Source: Calliopsis andreniformis
Lineage: Eukaryota > Arthropoda > Insecta > Hymenoptera > Andrenidae
Direction of reading: 5' to 3'
DNA length: 64,000 nt
Assembly (NCBI RefSeq): GCF_051401765.1
Contig: NC_135064.1
Location: forward strand, 26,882,001-26,946,000
A program made the position numbers and the translations under genes. Shown piece by piece: positions 55,001 through 64,000 of the stretch (the stretch's first letter is position 1; the number at the start of each line of letters is the position of its first letter). Under the pieces are notes generated by a model. That model was given only the letters and a program-made list of their open reading frames with translations. It did no database searches and was not told the origin of the DNA.

Positions 55001-58000
55001 AGGCGAATGCCATAAGCGAATGCTGATAGTCTAGCCTACTAGTCAAATATTCAAATTTTTAAATATTCAAATTTTCAAATATTCAAATATTCCAATATTC
55101 ACATATTAAAATTTCCAAATTATCAGATTTTCAAATTTTCAAATAGCTACTCTGTGAAACTATAATTGCTAATATTTTCTCAACTATTGCTCACGGGATT
55201 CTCAGAGTGACAACTGGCATATTCAATTCAATACGTTCTACTCTTCTCACAAAGACCCATTTGAAATGTACATTACAGTTTTTGAGTTCTCATTACACGA
55301 ATTCTCGATATCTTTCATTCATGTTTCGACTCTCCACTACCATAGTATTAAAACAATCGAATTAATTGCTCAGACCAATACTTTCATACCGTTGAACGAC
55401 ACGGGCTACCGCGAGCTGCCAGGAGGCCATCGATTCATCAAGATTTGCTGGACGATTTGGCGTGTCGTCACAGAAACAACACTCCGCGTTCCAGACGATT
55501 GGCCGAGCCGTATTATATAGCTGAATGCCAACCGCTATTGATTATCGTGCTCTGGCAGTGACATTCGGTGGGAAATAATACGCGCGGGCATTAGAACAGC
55601 CCAGCCGAGGTTGCCGCGTCGATTTCCGGATTTGCAAGGGAGCTAACCGCTGGTATATCGCGATCGGGATCCTATCGGGCGTTTATCGACCACGTTCGGG
55701 GTCGTCTGCCTAAACTTTAGTCGCTCGACGGAGCGTTCAGTAGGCGAGGCGCTGATTCCAACGTCGAATCCGACTCCTGATGGGAGAATGAGAGGACAAG
55801 GAACGTGAAACACGGCGATGGAAATCGCGCTGGGGACGTGGGTATTGAATAACGTCAATGAAAAACGAAACGGACGTTCTCGAAGTTCGTGGTGACCGAA
55901 TTGCTCGAAACTAGAAACTCTCATATGTAACTATCGAATTTTGCATTCATCACTCACTTTTTGCGCCTCTTTTTTTCGAGGCATAGAGATTCAAATAATT
56001 TCTCGCGGGTTGCCTCGTCAGCGGAATTACGATTGCATTCAGTGCGTCACTACCAACCAGTCGCTCGAATGAGATACTGAAACATTTTATGCGAGATCTG
56101 TCAGAAAAATGTGAAACTGTATTTATGACTTCTTTCATTTACAAAACTAATCCGATTAATTCTAATTAAAACCACAGTCTCCCTTTTGACAATTTGCAGG
56201 TTGTTATTTTTCATCCAACATAGGAGCACCTTTCTAGTTCATTGGATTTGTTACGCATTACAACATTATGCCAAGTGCAAATATTTTCAGAAAATAATGC
56301 AACTCTGTCTGGATTCCTTCTTGTTAGATCACGCCTTAAAATGAAGTTTTACGAGTCTAATAGTCGCGTTTCTTTCTGTGTCAGACATCGTAACCACGAT
56401 TTTCCTTCCACTGCTGATTCTATTTAAGAAGTATTGGGATACTGAACTCATCTTTCTCTTCCTAAGTGAAACGTATAAAACAAAGCAGGAGGTTCTACGA
56501 TTTTCCGAGAATTATGGCGTCCTTGAATGTTTGCAATCCGGTTGCGAACGTGGAAAATGTGGAACCAGGACTGTAAACTGGAAAATTCCGACTTCGAGGC
56601 ATTGCTGCTGGAGGAACAACTTTGACCAACTCATATCGGGCGTAATCTCTCGTAAAGCAGTTTCATTCTGCGAAGAAAAATATCATTGCGCAAGTTTACA
56701 AATAGTAAAGACCATAATACGTTTGTTTATATTCCCAGAGGATTACGCTTACCCATTTGCTAGTGAATGAATGCAGTAAACAGCTTAGCGAAATGCTCCA
56801 GAAATGAAGAAAACAGGGTACTTTGAACTTAGCTGTTCATTGTATAAAAACCCATGAAAAATAGACATTAATTTAGTTCCAGAATTAATCACGAAATCTA
56901 CTTTCATTAGAAATTCTGCTAGTAAATACGTGCAACCTTAAACTGTAAATCCTTGGATCCATTTCCTTTGCGCCGTATACCTACACCGTCCTAAAACTTT
57001 CAACGTTGAGTACTTCACTAAATGTTACCTATTCAAATACACGATTTCCTCGAATTAATTTAATCATCGTGTAACAACCGAGCTTCAACTTTTAATTTCG
57101 CCCTCGCCATTCGCCCAGAAAAGACCAATTTCACTAAGTGCGCGAGCCTGCTTCAGAAATGCAATTCGAGGGAATCTACACCCTAAGGGAGGGAAGCTAA
57201 TTCAGCGGAACTTTTTCAGACATAGACGTGAACACGTTCTTCGATCACCTCGGACAAGAATTGATCCGTACTGCTTGCGTGGGCCTTCTCGAGCGGGCAC
57301 TCCGTTGCCTCGGGAATGATCTGACAGCATTTCTGACCACTCTAGACGGCGTGAATGACGTTGTACAACACCAGTCTGGATCGGAAGCTGAGGCGGAGTT
57401 TGTATGCATCGCCACGCCAGAAGCGATAGAACTTCATTTTACAACTGACCATCCGTCTATCGCCTATTTACTGGTTGGCAGCTTAAAGGGCATCGCAAGA
57501 AAGTTCTATAACGATAATGCTAACGTGTACATTTTACCTGACCCTTACAACACGAAATTTTTTAGGTAAGACAATTTTTCATTCTAAAAATTCCAATTCT
57601 ACATGTGTCGGGTTTTAACGTATGCAGATTTAATTCCAGAGATGAATTCAGGGCATTAAAAAAAATAGACAAAAATATTCCAGATAGTTTTGCATTTCCA
57701 ATGGAGTTTTCTGACGGTACACTCTGCTACAGTAGCAAAAAACGCATCATTTGTAGCGGAAACGAGTGAAATATAAAACTGCAGTTTTGAAAATAAAATG
57801 AAACAGTAGGAATATTTATACGAATCTTTTCAATAGTTTATGCGCCTAACACACCTTTCAAATTATGCCCAGAATTCTTTAAACACCCTCTATTTTGTCT
57901 ACTGTCACGATTTCAATTTGAATGCAATTTCAATCAAGGGTCCCCCACCGGTTGGAATTCGCGACACGTGCCAATGCGCGAAATAGGGAACGAAGAAATT

Positions 58001-61000
58001 CGATCGTAAGCAGCGCGATGTTCCCACAAGTGTGAAACATGCATTCGAAAAGGCTATCTATCGAATCCCAATTTATTCGAAACAGACATATATTAATGGA
58101 TTCTAGCAGCACTATCGGCGGAACAATATTTAGCACCGACACGTCCAATCGATACGTGTGTGCAGACATCGTGTTACGCGAAAGGAATTCAATTTACCCG
58201 AGCACAGAAAAAGTTCCGGGAATCGTGAGACTGTAAAGCGAGCAAATATTGATCGGGAATGTTTACAGGCATTTGCATCCAAACACGTCGCGCACCGCAC
58301 CGATTTCGAGCATTTCATTACACGTCAGCGCAGAAACGAATTCGTTAAAGTGCAAATTTCCCTTTATTTACCTACGCAAAGTACCGACGCCGGAGCATTT
58401 CGAGTCGCAACTTTCGTAATTGGTTCATTTCCGTCTGGTTCAATTAAAAGTTTCTCAAAAGGAAATCTTTTAAATCGAGCATGCATAGTTGGCTGCAAGT
58501 CAAGTACCCTATTTGCTGGAGGAAGAACAAATAATTGATAGTAGTTTTATGAGAGTCAATACAAGACTACGGTAACAAGGGACATACTATTATGTGTGCC
58601 TATCTATAAAAAAGAACTTTGTTTTTCACTTCGTTAGTTTATTTCATTTGAACCAGTGCAAATCTCATTTAGGAACTCAATACAAACGGTACTTGTAACT
58701 GGACGCTTTGTTTGATCGCCGAGAATGAAGGAATTTATTTCCTGAGTGAATGTAACCGACACTTGATCTACTGTTTCGTAGGTACCGTATCACTCCAGAG
58801 CGTTACAGTGAGCAGTCGTTGGTCGAGTCTGAGATCGACGATAATCTCGACACGGTCACGTCTCCATTCCGTCCACTCTCGACCGAAGCCACGGACCTTC
58901 GTATGGGAGTTGCGAGTTTCTGCAAAGCGTTTCCATGGCACTTCGTCGTCGATCGGCAATTGGAGCTCGTGCAGCTCGGGGTTGGATTCATGAGGATTTT
59001 CGGGCAACATCTAAACCGATTGGGCAGAGGGATATCGACGTACTTCGTTTTTACACGACCACGCGGTGTTACTCTGACCTTTCACGAGATACTAAAGCGT
59101 GCGAACACGCCTTTTGTGCTAACCCTACAGCGGCCGCAGGGTGTCGATAAATATCCCGCGGAGGTACATGAATACATTATTATTTGCATGGGGAACGAGG
59201 GCTGTTGTAATCCTGTGTCTACTGCAAACGAATGTTCCTCGCGTGTAAAAGTACTAGTGCAAACATGTACCTTTACAAGGTAGCTAATTTTATGGTGCTG
59301 GACGAATAATCGCGACATATGCATAACTAACACCCCGTCCATACGAAAGAAAATTTTTTAAAAATATTTTATGTATCTATGTACCCAGCAATACAGCCAC
59401 TCATAATTTTGCTTAGCTGACTACTTAACGACACTTTCGTCAATCGATATTCGGATAAACCGAGCTGTATTGCATCGTGAACTAAAATCGATAATTCTTT
59501 TAATAAAAAAGTGTTTAATATTTCTACAAAAATAACGATAACTGAAAAGGATCGAAACTGTATTTTACCGGTAGTATTTTTTTAAATGTTTAGCTCAGCT
59601 TTGAGGTCGAAAACCATGTACATTGTCTTTATTGGATGACTGTGCTTGAATTCTGATACTGATAGGATTTCAATCATTTCAGGGCTTAGAGATGAAAGGT
59701 CAGATGGTCCATTGCCCCGAATCGGATTCCATCTTATTTGTGAGCTCGCCATTCCTGAACGGCCTGGAAGGGCTGACCGGTCGGGGGCTTTTTATATCCG
59801 ATATTCCATTACATGATGCCACGAGAGACGTGATTTTAGTTGGGGAACAAGCCAGAGCACAGGTATATTAAAATTTATCCCCTCTCGTTGCAATATAATT
59901 ACAACTACGTTTATGAAATTCGAGCGAACTGTTCACTAAGCGTTCAGTTGAACTATGTTGCTTTACATTACCTCATATCAGACTAAAATGAAATGAATGG
60001 AACGTTTTACATTTTTCCGTACATAATTTATCTCTAAATGGAAGTGTTCAAATATTCATTGTCATTTTCCATTGAGTGGTATATCCGAAGAACCTACCTA
60101 CATTACCGAAGAGTGATTTCGTGATATAGAGGGCACTAGCATACAGCTAGACTATGTTCTAGATGGCGCCACCTATCAAGGTGGCGGGTTAAATCAAATT
60201 ATCAGAAAAGACGTTCGAAAAGGGTCGTAATTTCGTAAAAAATTCCGTAATTTTTAGACAGAGGTATTAATAATAACATTACTTTGTTACAGGATGGTTT
60301 GAGAAGACGAATGGACAAATTAAAAAGCTCCATAGAGGAAGCAAACCTTGCTGTATCTGCAGAAAGAGAAAAAAATGTCAGCTTGCTCCACCTTATATTT
60401 CCTCCGGATATAGCGAAACGACTATGGTTAGGTGAGTAATCACAATGCGATTCCAGATAAAATACAATTCACATTCTAATTATCTTACCACATTTCAGGG
60501 GAAACTATCGAGGCAAAAACCTATCCCGAGGTGACAATGCTTTTCAGCGACATTGTCGGCTTTACGGAAATCTGTTCTACAGCAACACCAATGATGGTCA
60601 TCAACATGCTTCAAAATCTTTATGAACAGTTTGATTCATTCTGTGGTCAGCTGGACGTTTATAAGGTGCGAAATCTTGAAAAGATTTGATATTCAAAACA
60701 TTTCACATGCATTTGCATTAATTTTCATAAATGTTGAAGCAAGTGCGAGAGTTAAAACACGAATAAGGAAACGCTGATGCGAAAATATAAATGCAAATTT
60801 AAATTAGCATATTTTAAATTCGTATAGCGTTTCATTAAGAAATCAGAACGTAGTTTGTTTCGTCGAATGAACTACGCTTTCGTACCTACAATTTAAGAAG
60901 AATTGCAAATCGTAAATGAAATGTCAATAATAAATATTATAGGTAGAGACAATCGGCGATGCCTATTGCGTTGCATGTGGCCTTCACCGTGATACGTGTA

Positions 61001-62175
61001 CACATGCACAACAAATAGCTTGGATGGCTCTAAAAATGATACAAGCATGTTCTCATCACCTAACTCATAAGGGTAAACCGATAAGGGTGAGTAAATATCC
61101 ACACAGAAATTCTTAAAAGAATGAATAGTACCTATTATCAATATGATACCACATCTCTGAAGCTAAATTTTCTTTCACGAACTTATTCAATTTAATATCT
61201 ATTATTTTTTGCACTGAGTCATTTATTATTCCCATCGGTGAAACTATTAAAACTTTTCCCATTTCCAATTTTCCCTTTCTAAGTTCTATTCCTCCAAGAT
61301 AATGGAGGCAATGATATCTGAACCATATATATATAATAGCGTCAAGTTCCAAAGTAGGTTGTTCGAGATTTAATATTATATCCGGCTTGCGTTGATAATA
61401 TCGTGCATTATATTAAACTGCATTTGCTATTTGATCTCAAAGTATCACATAACTTATACTAAGATTCAGTAGGGATATAATTTTTTATTAGATGCGTATT
61501 GGCATTCACACTGGAATGGTGCTAGCAGGAGTTGTTGGAAAGAAGATGCCGAGGTATTGTCTTTTCGGGCACAATGTCACATTAGCGAATAAATTCGAAT
61601 CCTTGAGTGAACCACTTCGTATTCACGTTAGTCCAACGACATACAGGTAAACAATTAGTCTTCTCTTCTATAATGCTAATAGAACAAATAACCTTTATAT
61701 TTGCACATCCTCGAATAAAAATGTTCTCATTATAAAATGAAATAAGTAAACAAAATATGTGATTTATATTATATCCCTATAGTTGCAACTGCAGAGTGAG
61801 TTAGAAAGATGGCCACACGTTCATCTCTCTGTATACTGACATCAGTGACAAATACCATTATTTCATTCTCAACAAATAAAATAGTGTCAGTACATCATAA
61901 GATCAAACGTGTAGCAATCTTTCTAATTCACCCTGTGTACTTCACCATGCTTATCATTATGGTCTGTTTATCACAGCTTATTGGAATATCCCATATCAGG
62001 ATTTGACCTGGAACCACGAAGCAAAGAATTCTTACCAAAGGAATTTCCAGCTAACATAGAAGGACCGTCTTACTTTCTGAACGATTACAAGCACGAGGAT
62101 GTCGACTCTAAACTTTCTCTCGATCTTCACATTCAGCACGCGATCAGGGAATATGAACTCGGCACTGGCGTGTAG
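30822..62175 (+). CDS. GCS-alpha-1 (Gycalpha99B-like): Soluble guanylyl cyclase alpha-1 subunit, complete
   Basis: This is the alpha subunit of cytosolic NO-activated guanylyl cyclase, partner of beta-1. Eleven coding exons (30822-31067, 47368-47441, 47990-48072, 57220-57565, 58782-59163, 59683-59862, 60293-60431, 60499-60665, 60943-61086, 61492-61646, 61977-62175) total 2115 nt, giving 704 residues plus TAG; human alpha-1 is 690. Residues 1-82 form a charged N-terminal tail. An H-NOX-like, haem-free domain spans about 108-250, the HNOBA/PAS region about 275-437, a coiled coil about 438-480, and the class III cyclase domain about 485-660. The metal-binding aspartates are D501 (in SDIVGFT) and D545 (in VETIGDAYC), 44 residues apart as in human alpha-1. 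The start has a good context (AAAATGG) and an in-frame TGA 45 nt upstream. All exon phases agree. Confidence 0.96.
31118..31317 (-). CDS. Unidentified minus-strand first exon or small ORF inside alpha-1 intron 1
   Basis: An ATG at 31315-31317, with an in-frame TGA directly before it, opens a frame with coding-like residues: [20 protein letters not shown], then [15 protein letters not shown]. It continues to a good donor (ATC|GTAAGG) whose intron would begin at 31117. Without splicing it ends after 74 codons at 31093. The start is Glu/Lys-rich and probably helical, and the later part is beta-like. I do not recognise a family. It could be the 5' exon of a gene antisense to alpha-1 exon 1, a small protein, a retrocopy fragment, or chance. 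Confidence 0.3.
31486..31545. mobile_element. Tc1-like transposon end fragment
   Basis: The stretch TA-cactgtcgatcaaaagtttg followed by gaatcact resembles the terminal repeat of Tc1 elements (CAGTG...ACAAAAGTTT...). A similar string, cacagtgattaaaagttt, occurs at 31631-31648 in direct orientation. No transposase frame is left. Family call from recalled consensus. Confidence 0.4.
47368..47441 (+). CDS. GCS-alpha-1: alpha-1 coding exon 2 (small GC-rich linker exon)
   Basis: This 74-nt exon has a strong acceptor (pyrimidine-rich, ttgcag) and a perfect donor (GTAAGT). It encodes residues 83-106 plus two bases ([18 protein letters not shown], then LSTASY). It is needed for the frame: exon 1 ends in phase 0, while exon 3 needs two bases before it, and this exon supplies exactly that (CT|C, Leu 107). 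The residues match no motif that I recognise. Confidence 0.8.
47990..48072 (+). CDS. GCS-alpha-1: alpha-1 coding exon 3 (start of H-NOX-like domain)
   Basis: It encodes residues 107-134 ([20 protein letters not shown], then ETLNYHC). It resembles the segment preceding the H-NOX-like domain of insect alpha subunits. Acceptor tttcag, donor G|GTAAGC, 83 nt, phase 2 to 1. Confidence 0.87.
52110..52272. mobile_element. TTAA-flanked MITE-like element (piggyBac type)
   Basis: The 163-bp segment begins ttaacccctt and ends aaggggttaa, a perfect 10-bp terminal inverted repeat that includes TTAA at both ends. TTAA is the piggyBac target site. There is no coding capacity. It sits in alpha-1 intron 3. 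Confidence 0.5.
55042..55146. repeat. AT-rich minisatellite (ttcaaat-type units)
   Basis: About a dozen degenerate 7-10-bp units of the form (a)ttcaaat in a row, with substitutions such as ttccaat and ttcacat. Simple tandem repeat in alpha-1 intron 3. Confidence 0.8.
57220..57565 (+). CDS. GCS-alpha-1: alpha-1 coding exon 4 (H-NOX-like domain)
   Basis: It encodes residues 135-249 plus two bases: [32 protein letters not shown], and [20 protein letters not shown] before KGIARKFY. This is the degenerate, haem-free H-NOX fold of alpha subunits; [15 protein letters not shown] occupies the place of the beta proximal-histidine helix and lacks the histidine. Acceptor ttttcag, donor AG|GTAAGA. Confidence 0.95.
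57640..57769 (+). CDS. Possible alternative terminal (or cassette) exon of alpha-1
   Basis: An acceptor (taattccag) ends 74 nt downstream of exon 4. In the phase left by exon 4 (AG|A gives Arg) the frame stays open for 42 further codons ([19 protein letters not shown] onward) to TGA at 57767-57769. A consensus AATAAA follows at 57792-57797. If used, it would give a protein of about 292 residues with only the H-NOX-like region. A donor GTACAC at 57717 could instead make it a cassette exon, but then exon 5 would need a different acceptor (58797-58798). The residues match nothing I know in the family. Speculative; no expression evidence. Confidence 0.25.
58782..59163 (+). CDS. GCS-alpha-1: alpha-1 coding exon 5 (HNOBA/PAS)
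   Basis: It encodes residues 250-377. [12 protein letters not shown] follows exon 4 in frame; [20 protein letters not shown] is the HNOBA opening and [20 protein letters not shown] its conserved later strand. Acceptor ttcgtag, donor GAG|GTACAT, 382 nt. Confidence 0.94.
59683..59862 (+). CDS. GCS-alpha-1: alpha-1 coding exon 6 (PAS end)
   Basis: It encodes residues 378-437: [20 protein letters not shown], then [19 protein letters not shown] and [17 protein letters not shown]-type endings are characteristic of alpha subunits. Acceptor catttcag, donor CAG|GTATAT, 180 nt, phase 0 to 0. Confidence 0.96.
60293..60431 (+). CDS. GCS-alpha-1: alpha-1 coding exon 7 (signalling coiled coil)
   Basis: It encodes residues 438-483: [20 protein letters not shown], then [21 protein letters not shown] heptad-rich dimerisation helix links the PAS domain to the cyclase. 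Acceptor tgttacag, donor G|GTGAGT. Confidence 0.96.
60499..60665 (+). CDS. GCS-alpha-1: alpha-1 coding exon 8 (cyclase domain, first metal Asp)
   Basis: It encodes residues 484-539: [27 protein letters not shown], and [21 protein letters not shown]501 in FSDIVGFT is the first of two metal-binding aspartates supplied by the alpha subunit. Acceptor atttcag, donor AAG|GTGCGA, 167 nt. Confidence 0.97.
60943..61086 (+). CDS. GCS-alpha-1: alpha-1 coding exon 9 (cyclase domain, second metal Asp)
   Basis: It encodes residues 540-587: [20 protein letters not shown] and [16 protein letters not shown]545 is the second metal aspartate. Residue 551 is Cys where human alpha-1 has Gly (VAGGL). Acceptor attatag, donor AGG|GTGAGT, 144 nt, phase 0 to 0. 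Confidence 0.96.
61492..61646 (+). CDS. GCS-alpha-1: alpha-1 coding exon 10 (cyclase domain)
   Basis: It encodes residues 588-638: [37 protein letters not shown], and INV-like HVSPTTY. The VTLANKFES string marks it as alpha rather than beta (beta has VNLTSRTE). Acceptor ttattag, donor AG|GTAAAC. Confidence 0.97.
61792..61935. mobile_element. MITE-like foldback element in alpha-1 intron 10
   Basis: The left arm starts cagagtgagttagaaagat; the reverse complement of the right end reads cagggtgaattagaaagat, matching at 17 of 19 positions. The similarity continues inward (about 30 bp of arm, then weaker), so the ~144-bp element nearly folds on itself. The flank does not show a clear target duplication. 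Its size and structure fit a mariner-type MITE. Confidence 0.6.
61977..62175 (+). CDS. GCS-alpha-1: alpha-1 coding exon 11 (C-terminus and stop)
   Basis: It encodes residues 639-704 and [38 protein letters not shown] and a short acidic tail ending ELGTGV. This corresponds to the end of the cyclase domain plus the C-terminal tail of alpha-1. Acceptor atcacag, phase 2 completed by C. Confidence 0.95.
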
Positions 62176-62410
62176 ATATTCTACTTGAAACTACCCCTAC
62201 GGATATGCGTCGTTCGTGAATGTCACTGTACCAATGCCTACTGTCCGTAATCATGATAATTTCGACAAGATCTGACTCTATGGATCCACAAAATGGCACA
62301 TTGTGTAACGACACAGATTCGACCAGCCCAAACGGCCGTTCCGTCAACCGATAATATTTATACGCAGAGTTTTAGGTTAAAATTATTATATACCTATGGT
62401 CATATGAGCA

Positions 62411-62416
62411 AATAAA
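62411..62416 (+). terminator. Polyadenylation signal of alpha-1
   Basis: Consensus AATAAA 236 nt after the alpha-1 stop codon, with no earlier AATAAA in the 3'UTR. Likely, not proven. Confidence 0.6.
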
Positions 62417-63284
62417 TCTGTATTATAAACTATATGACTTCTTCCTTTGACGAACCTATGAGATTGACTTTAGTTGCTTTAGTTGCTACGTACTGATCTT
62501 CTTTCACGAGGAGTCGTTCATTGTATAAGTAGGATTGCAATTGATATGCAAAAAATTTTTGCCAAATGAAACAAAAACTCAATGATTTATGAGATATACT
62601 GACTCCGCAAATAAGCATTGGGAAGACCATACGCGAGTATACAGGACATTTAATGGATTTTCGTGTCTTATGTTCTGAAATACCGACTTCTGAAAAAGCT
62701 ACTGGCTTTTGAGCGCCCTCTGCGATTTTTAAGCTGTAGATGTAGAAAATACATTGTTTTCGTCACTAACACAAGCAATGCTAGGAAACGAGAAAATATT
62801 CCTATCGTACCACCCAATATACACCACTAAACTATTCTCCTTATTCTGAAATATTTAGTTGTATTTATGTTATATTAATCAAGATATGCTTTGGATTGGT
62901 TGATCGAGAAATCCGTAACAAATATCAATAAATACATAAATAATAAGTAGTAAAAGTGATAAAGAAAAATGAGCGCACATCCCACGAGGACCTACAGGGA
63001 GATACATGGAATCAAAGTCCAATTGATCTTCCTTCACAAAACTCTTAAAGTCTAAAACTTTAACTCGTAAGTCAATGACATCTGACAAATGGTCAAGCTG
63101 TGTACTGGCCAGAGTGACCCAGAATACCCTGGGGTAGTCCAGATTAGTCCAGGGAATTCTTCTAGAGAATCGCCAGAACAATCCGCGCCCACTGAAGACA
63201 TTGGAGCGAGTGACCGAAATTCTGTCTCGAAATTCTAATCAACCGAAGAACTTCTCTAATTAGTCCCTCATCTTTCGCGAGACA

Positions 63285-63330
63285 GTATAAATACCTCTGC
63301 AGGAGCACGAGTGTCTCACTTGCCGTGGGT
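63285..63330 (+). promoter_or_regulatory. Candidate TATA promoter downstream of alpha-1
   Basis: A tataaata box at 63286-63293 is followed about 30 nt later by a pyrimidine-purine start-like site and then a short GC-rich region. It may be the promoter of an unseen downstream transcript or of a decayed retroelement. No gene follows within the window. Confidence 0.2.
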
Positions 63331-63430
63331 CCTTCGGTGGGCGCGGACCTCCCTGGAGATCCTGGAGGGACTTCTGAGCCCTGGACACCTCCCTGGACCT
63401 TCCTGGACCTTCCTGGACCAGTGGGCAGCG

Positions 63431-63500
63431 GGCCGATGACCAGTGGTCATCTTGGATGATCAGCAGGCCAATGACCAATGGTCACCTTGGATGACCACTG
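63431..63500. repeat. Two tandem copies of a 35-bp palindrome-containing unit
   Basis: Unit 1 (63431-63465) and unit 2 (63466-63500) share ggcc.atgacca.tggtca.cttggatga.ca. Each contains a perfect short palindrome, tgaccagtggtca or tgaccaatggtca (6-bp arms). It is preceded by cctggacctt repeats at about 63390-63420. Confidence 0.7.
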
Positions 63501-64000
63501 AATTTTTGCTCAAATTTTGAATTTATTTCTTCTGTTTCCCCTCTTATTGTATATATATCCCCTCCATTTCGTGCTTTGATGCTACGCTTTATCTCTTTAT
63601 TATCGTTATATTCTGAATTTAATGGAATCCAGTTACTATTTCTACTTCTTATACTTATCTTCCATTCATTTCTTTGGCTTAATTGTAAAATTTTTGTAAA
63701 GGGAAATCGATGGAACTTTGTTTCCATCTATCTCCTTGCGCAACTTTGTCCGTGTCATGGCTGTGCAGTTTATACTATATGTAAATGTATATCATTTCAC
63801 TTCCTGCATATACTTTATGAATGTATTATTAACATATCAGGACACCCTGTATTTATTTTCCCATCGATATTATAATTCGAATTCTTATCACGCAGAGCGC
63901 TGCAATCTTATTTCGTGCACAGCCGCTAACGTTGAGCATGATACAAGAATGGTAATGGGGATTTAAAGTCCCAAAAGCGTGAGTCAGAAAAAAGCATTGC

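Larger units (their letters stand above)
48073..57219 (+). other. alpha-1 intron 3 (9.1 kb)
   Basis: Non-coding apart from the TTAA-flanked MITE-like element and the AT minisatellite listed separately. The longest frame, plus-strand 56378-56770 (130 codons), resembles nothing I know and has no flanking splice signals in phase with alpha-1. Confidence 0.75.
62417..64000. other. Right-end non-coding region
   Basis: Downstream of the alpha-1 poly(A) signal. It is AT-rich with the 35-bp repeat pair, the TATA-like site and the string caggacaccctgta (63838-63851), which recalls ends of insect transposon remnants. Short frames on both strands (such as minus 62879-63181) match no family. Confidence 0.5.

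Noticed and set aside
56378..56770. Plus-strand 130-codon frame in alpha-1 intron 3
   Set aside because: Does not fit the alpha-1 phase or family and resembles no known protein.
61113..61352. Minus-strand 79-codon frame in alpha-1 intron 9, with an FVKE string also seen in frames at 62.5, 63.0 and 63.7 kb
   Set aside because: The shared string is only four residues in AT-rich DNA, and the nucleotide similarity between the sites is short; not enough to call a repeated coding element.

Overview
The window looks like nuclear DNA from an insect, most likely a hymenopteran (bee, ant or wasp). It is AT-rich, with CpG-rich patches, large introns and two intron-rich genes whose protein sequences are closest, from memory, to bee and other insect soluble guanylyl cyclases. 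The order is an inference: no database search was run. There is no operon structure, rRNA, tRNA or CRISPR array that I can see.

Layout. The left 11.1 kb holds the 5' two thirds of a soluble guanylyl cyclase beta-1 gene on the minus strand (ten coding exons recovered, start codon near 11118, running off the left edge). From about 11.1 to 29.5 kb is intergenic DNA with no gene I can support. From 30.8 to 62.2 kb lies a complete soluble guanylyl cyclase alpha-1 gene on the plus strand (eleven coding exons, 2115 nt, 704 residues plus stop). A GC-rich promoter-like stretch precedes it, and introns of about 16.3 and 9.1 kb follow coding exons 1 and 3. The last 1.8 kb is repeat-like non-coding DNA.

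How the genes work together. Alpha-1 and beta-1 form the obligate heterodimer that senses nitric oxide and makes cGMP from GTP. Beta-1 carries the haem; its proximal histidine falls exactly at H105 and the Y-x-S-x-R haem-propionate motif at Y135/S137/R139 in the spliced model. Alpha-1 supplies the two metal-binding aspartates of the catalytic site (D501 and D545 here). The subunit genes lie head to head about 19.7 kb apart.

All exon boundaries were worked out by hand from splice signals and reading-frame phase. Every exon join is phase-consistent in both models, which is the main internal check. Other features are small: two MITE-like inverted-repeat elements, a Tc1-like fragment, short repeats, a possible alternative last exon in alpha-1, and an unidentified minus-strand reading frame just inside alpha-1 intron 1.
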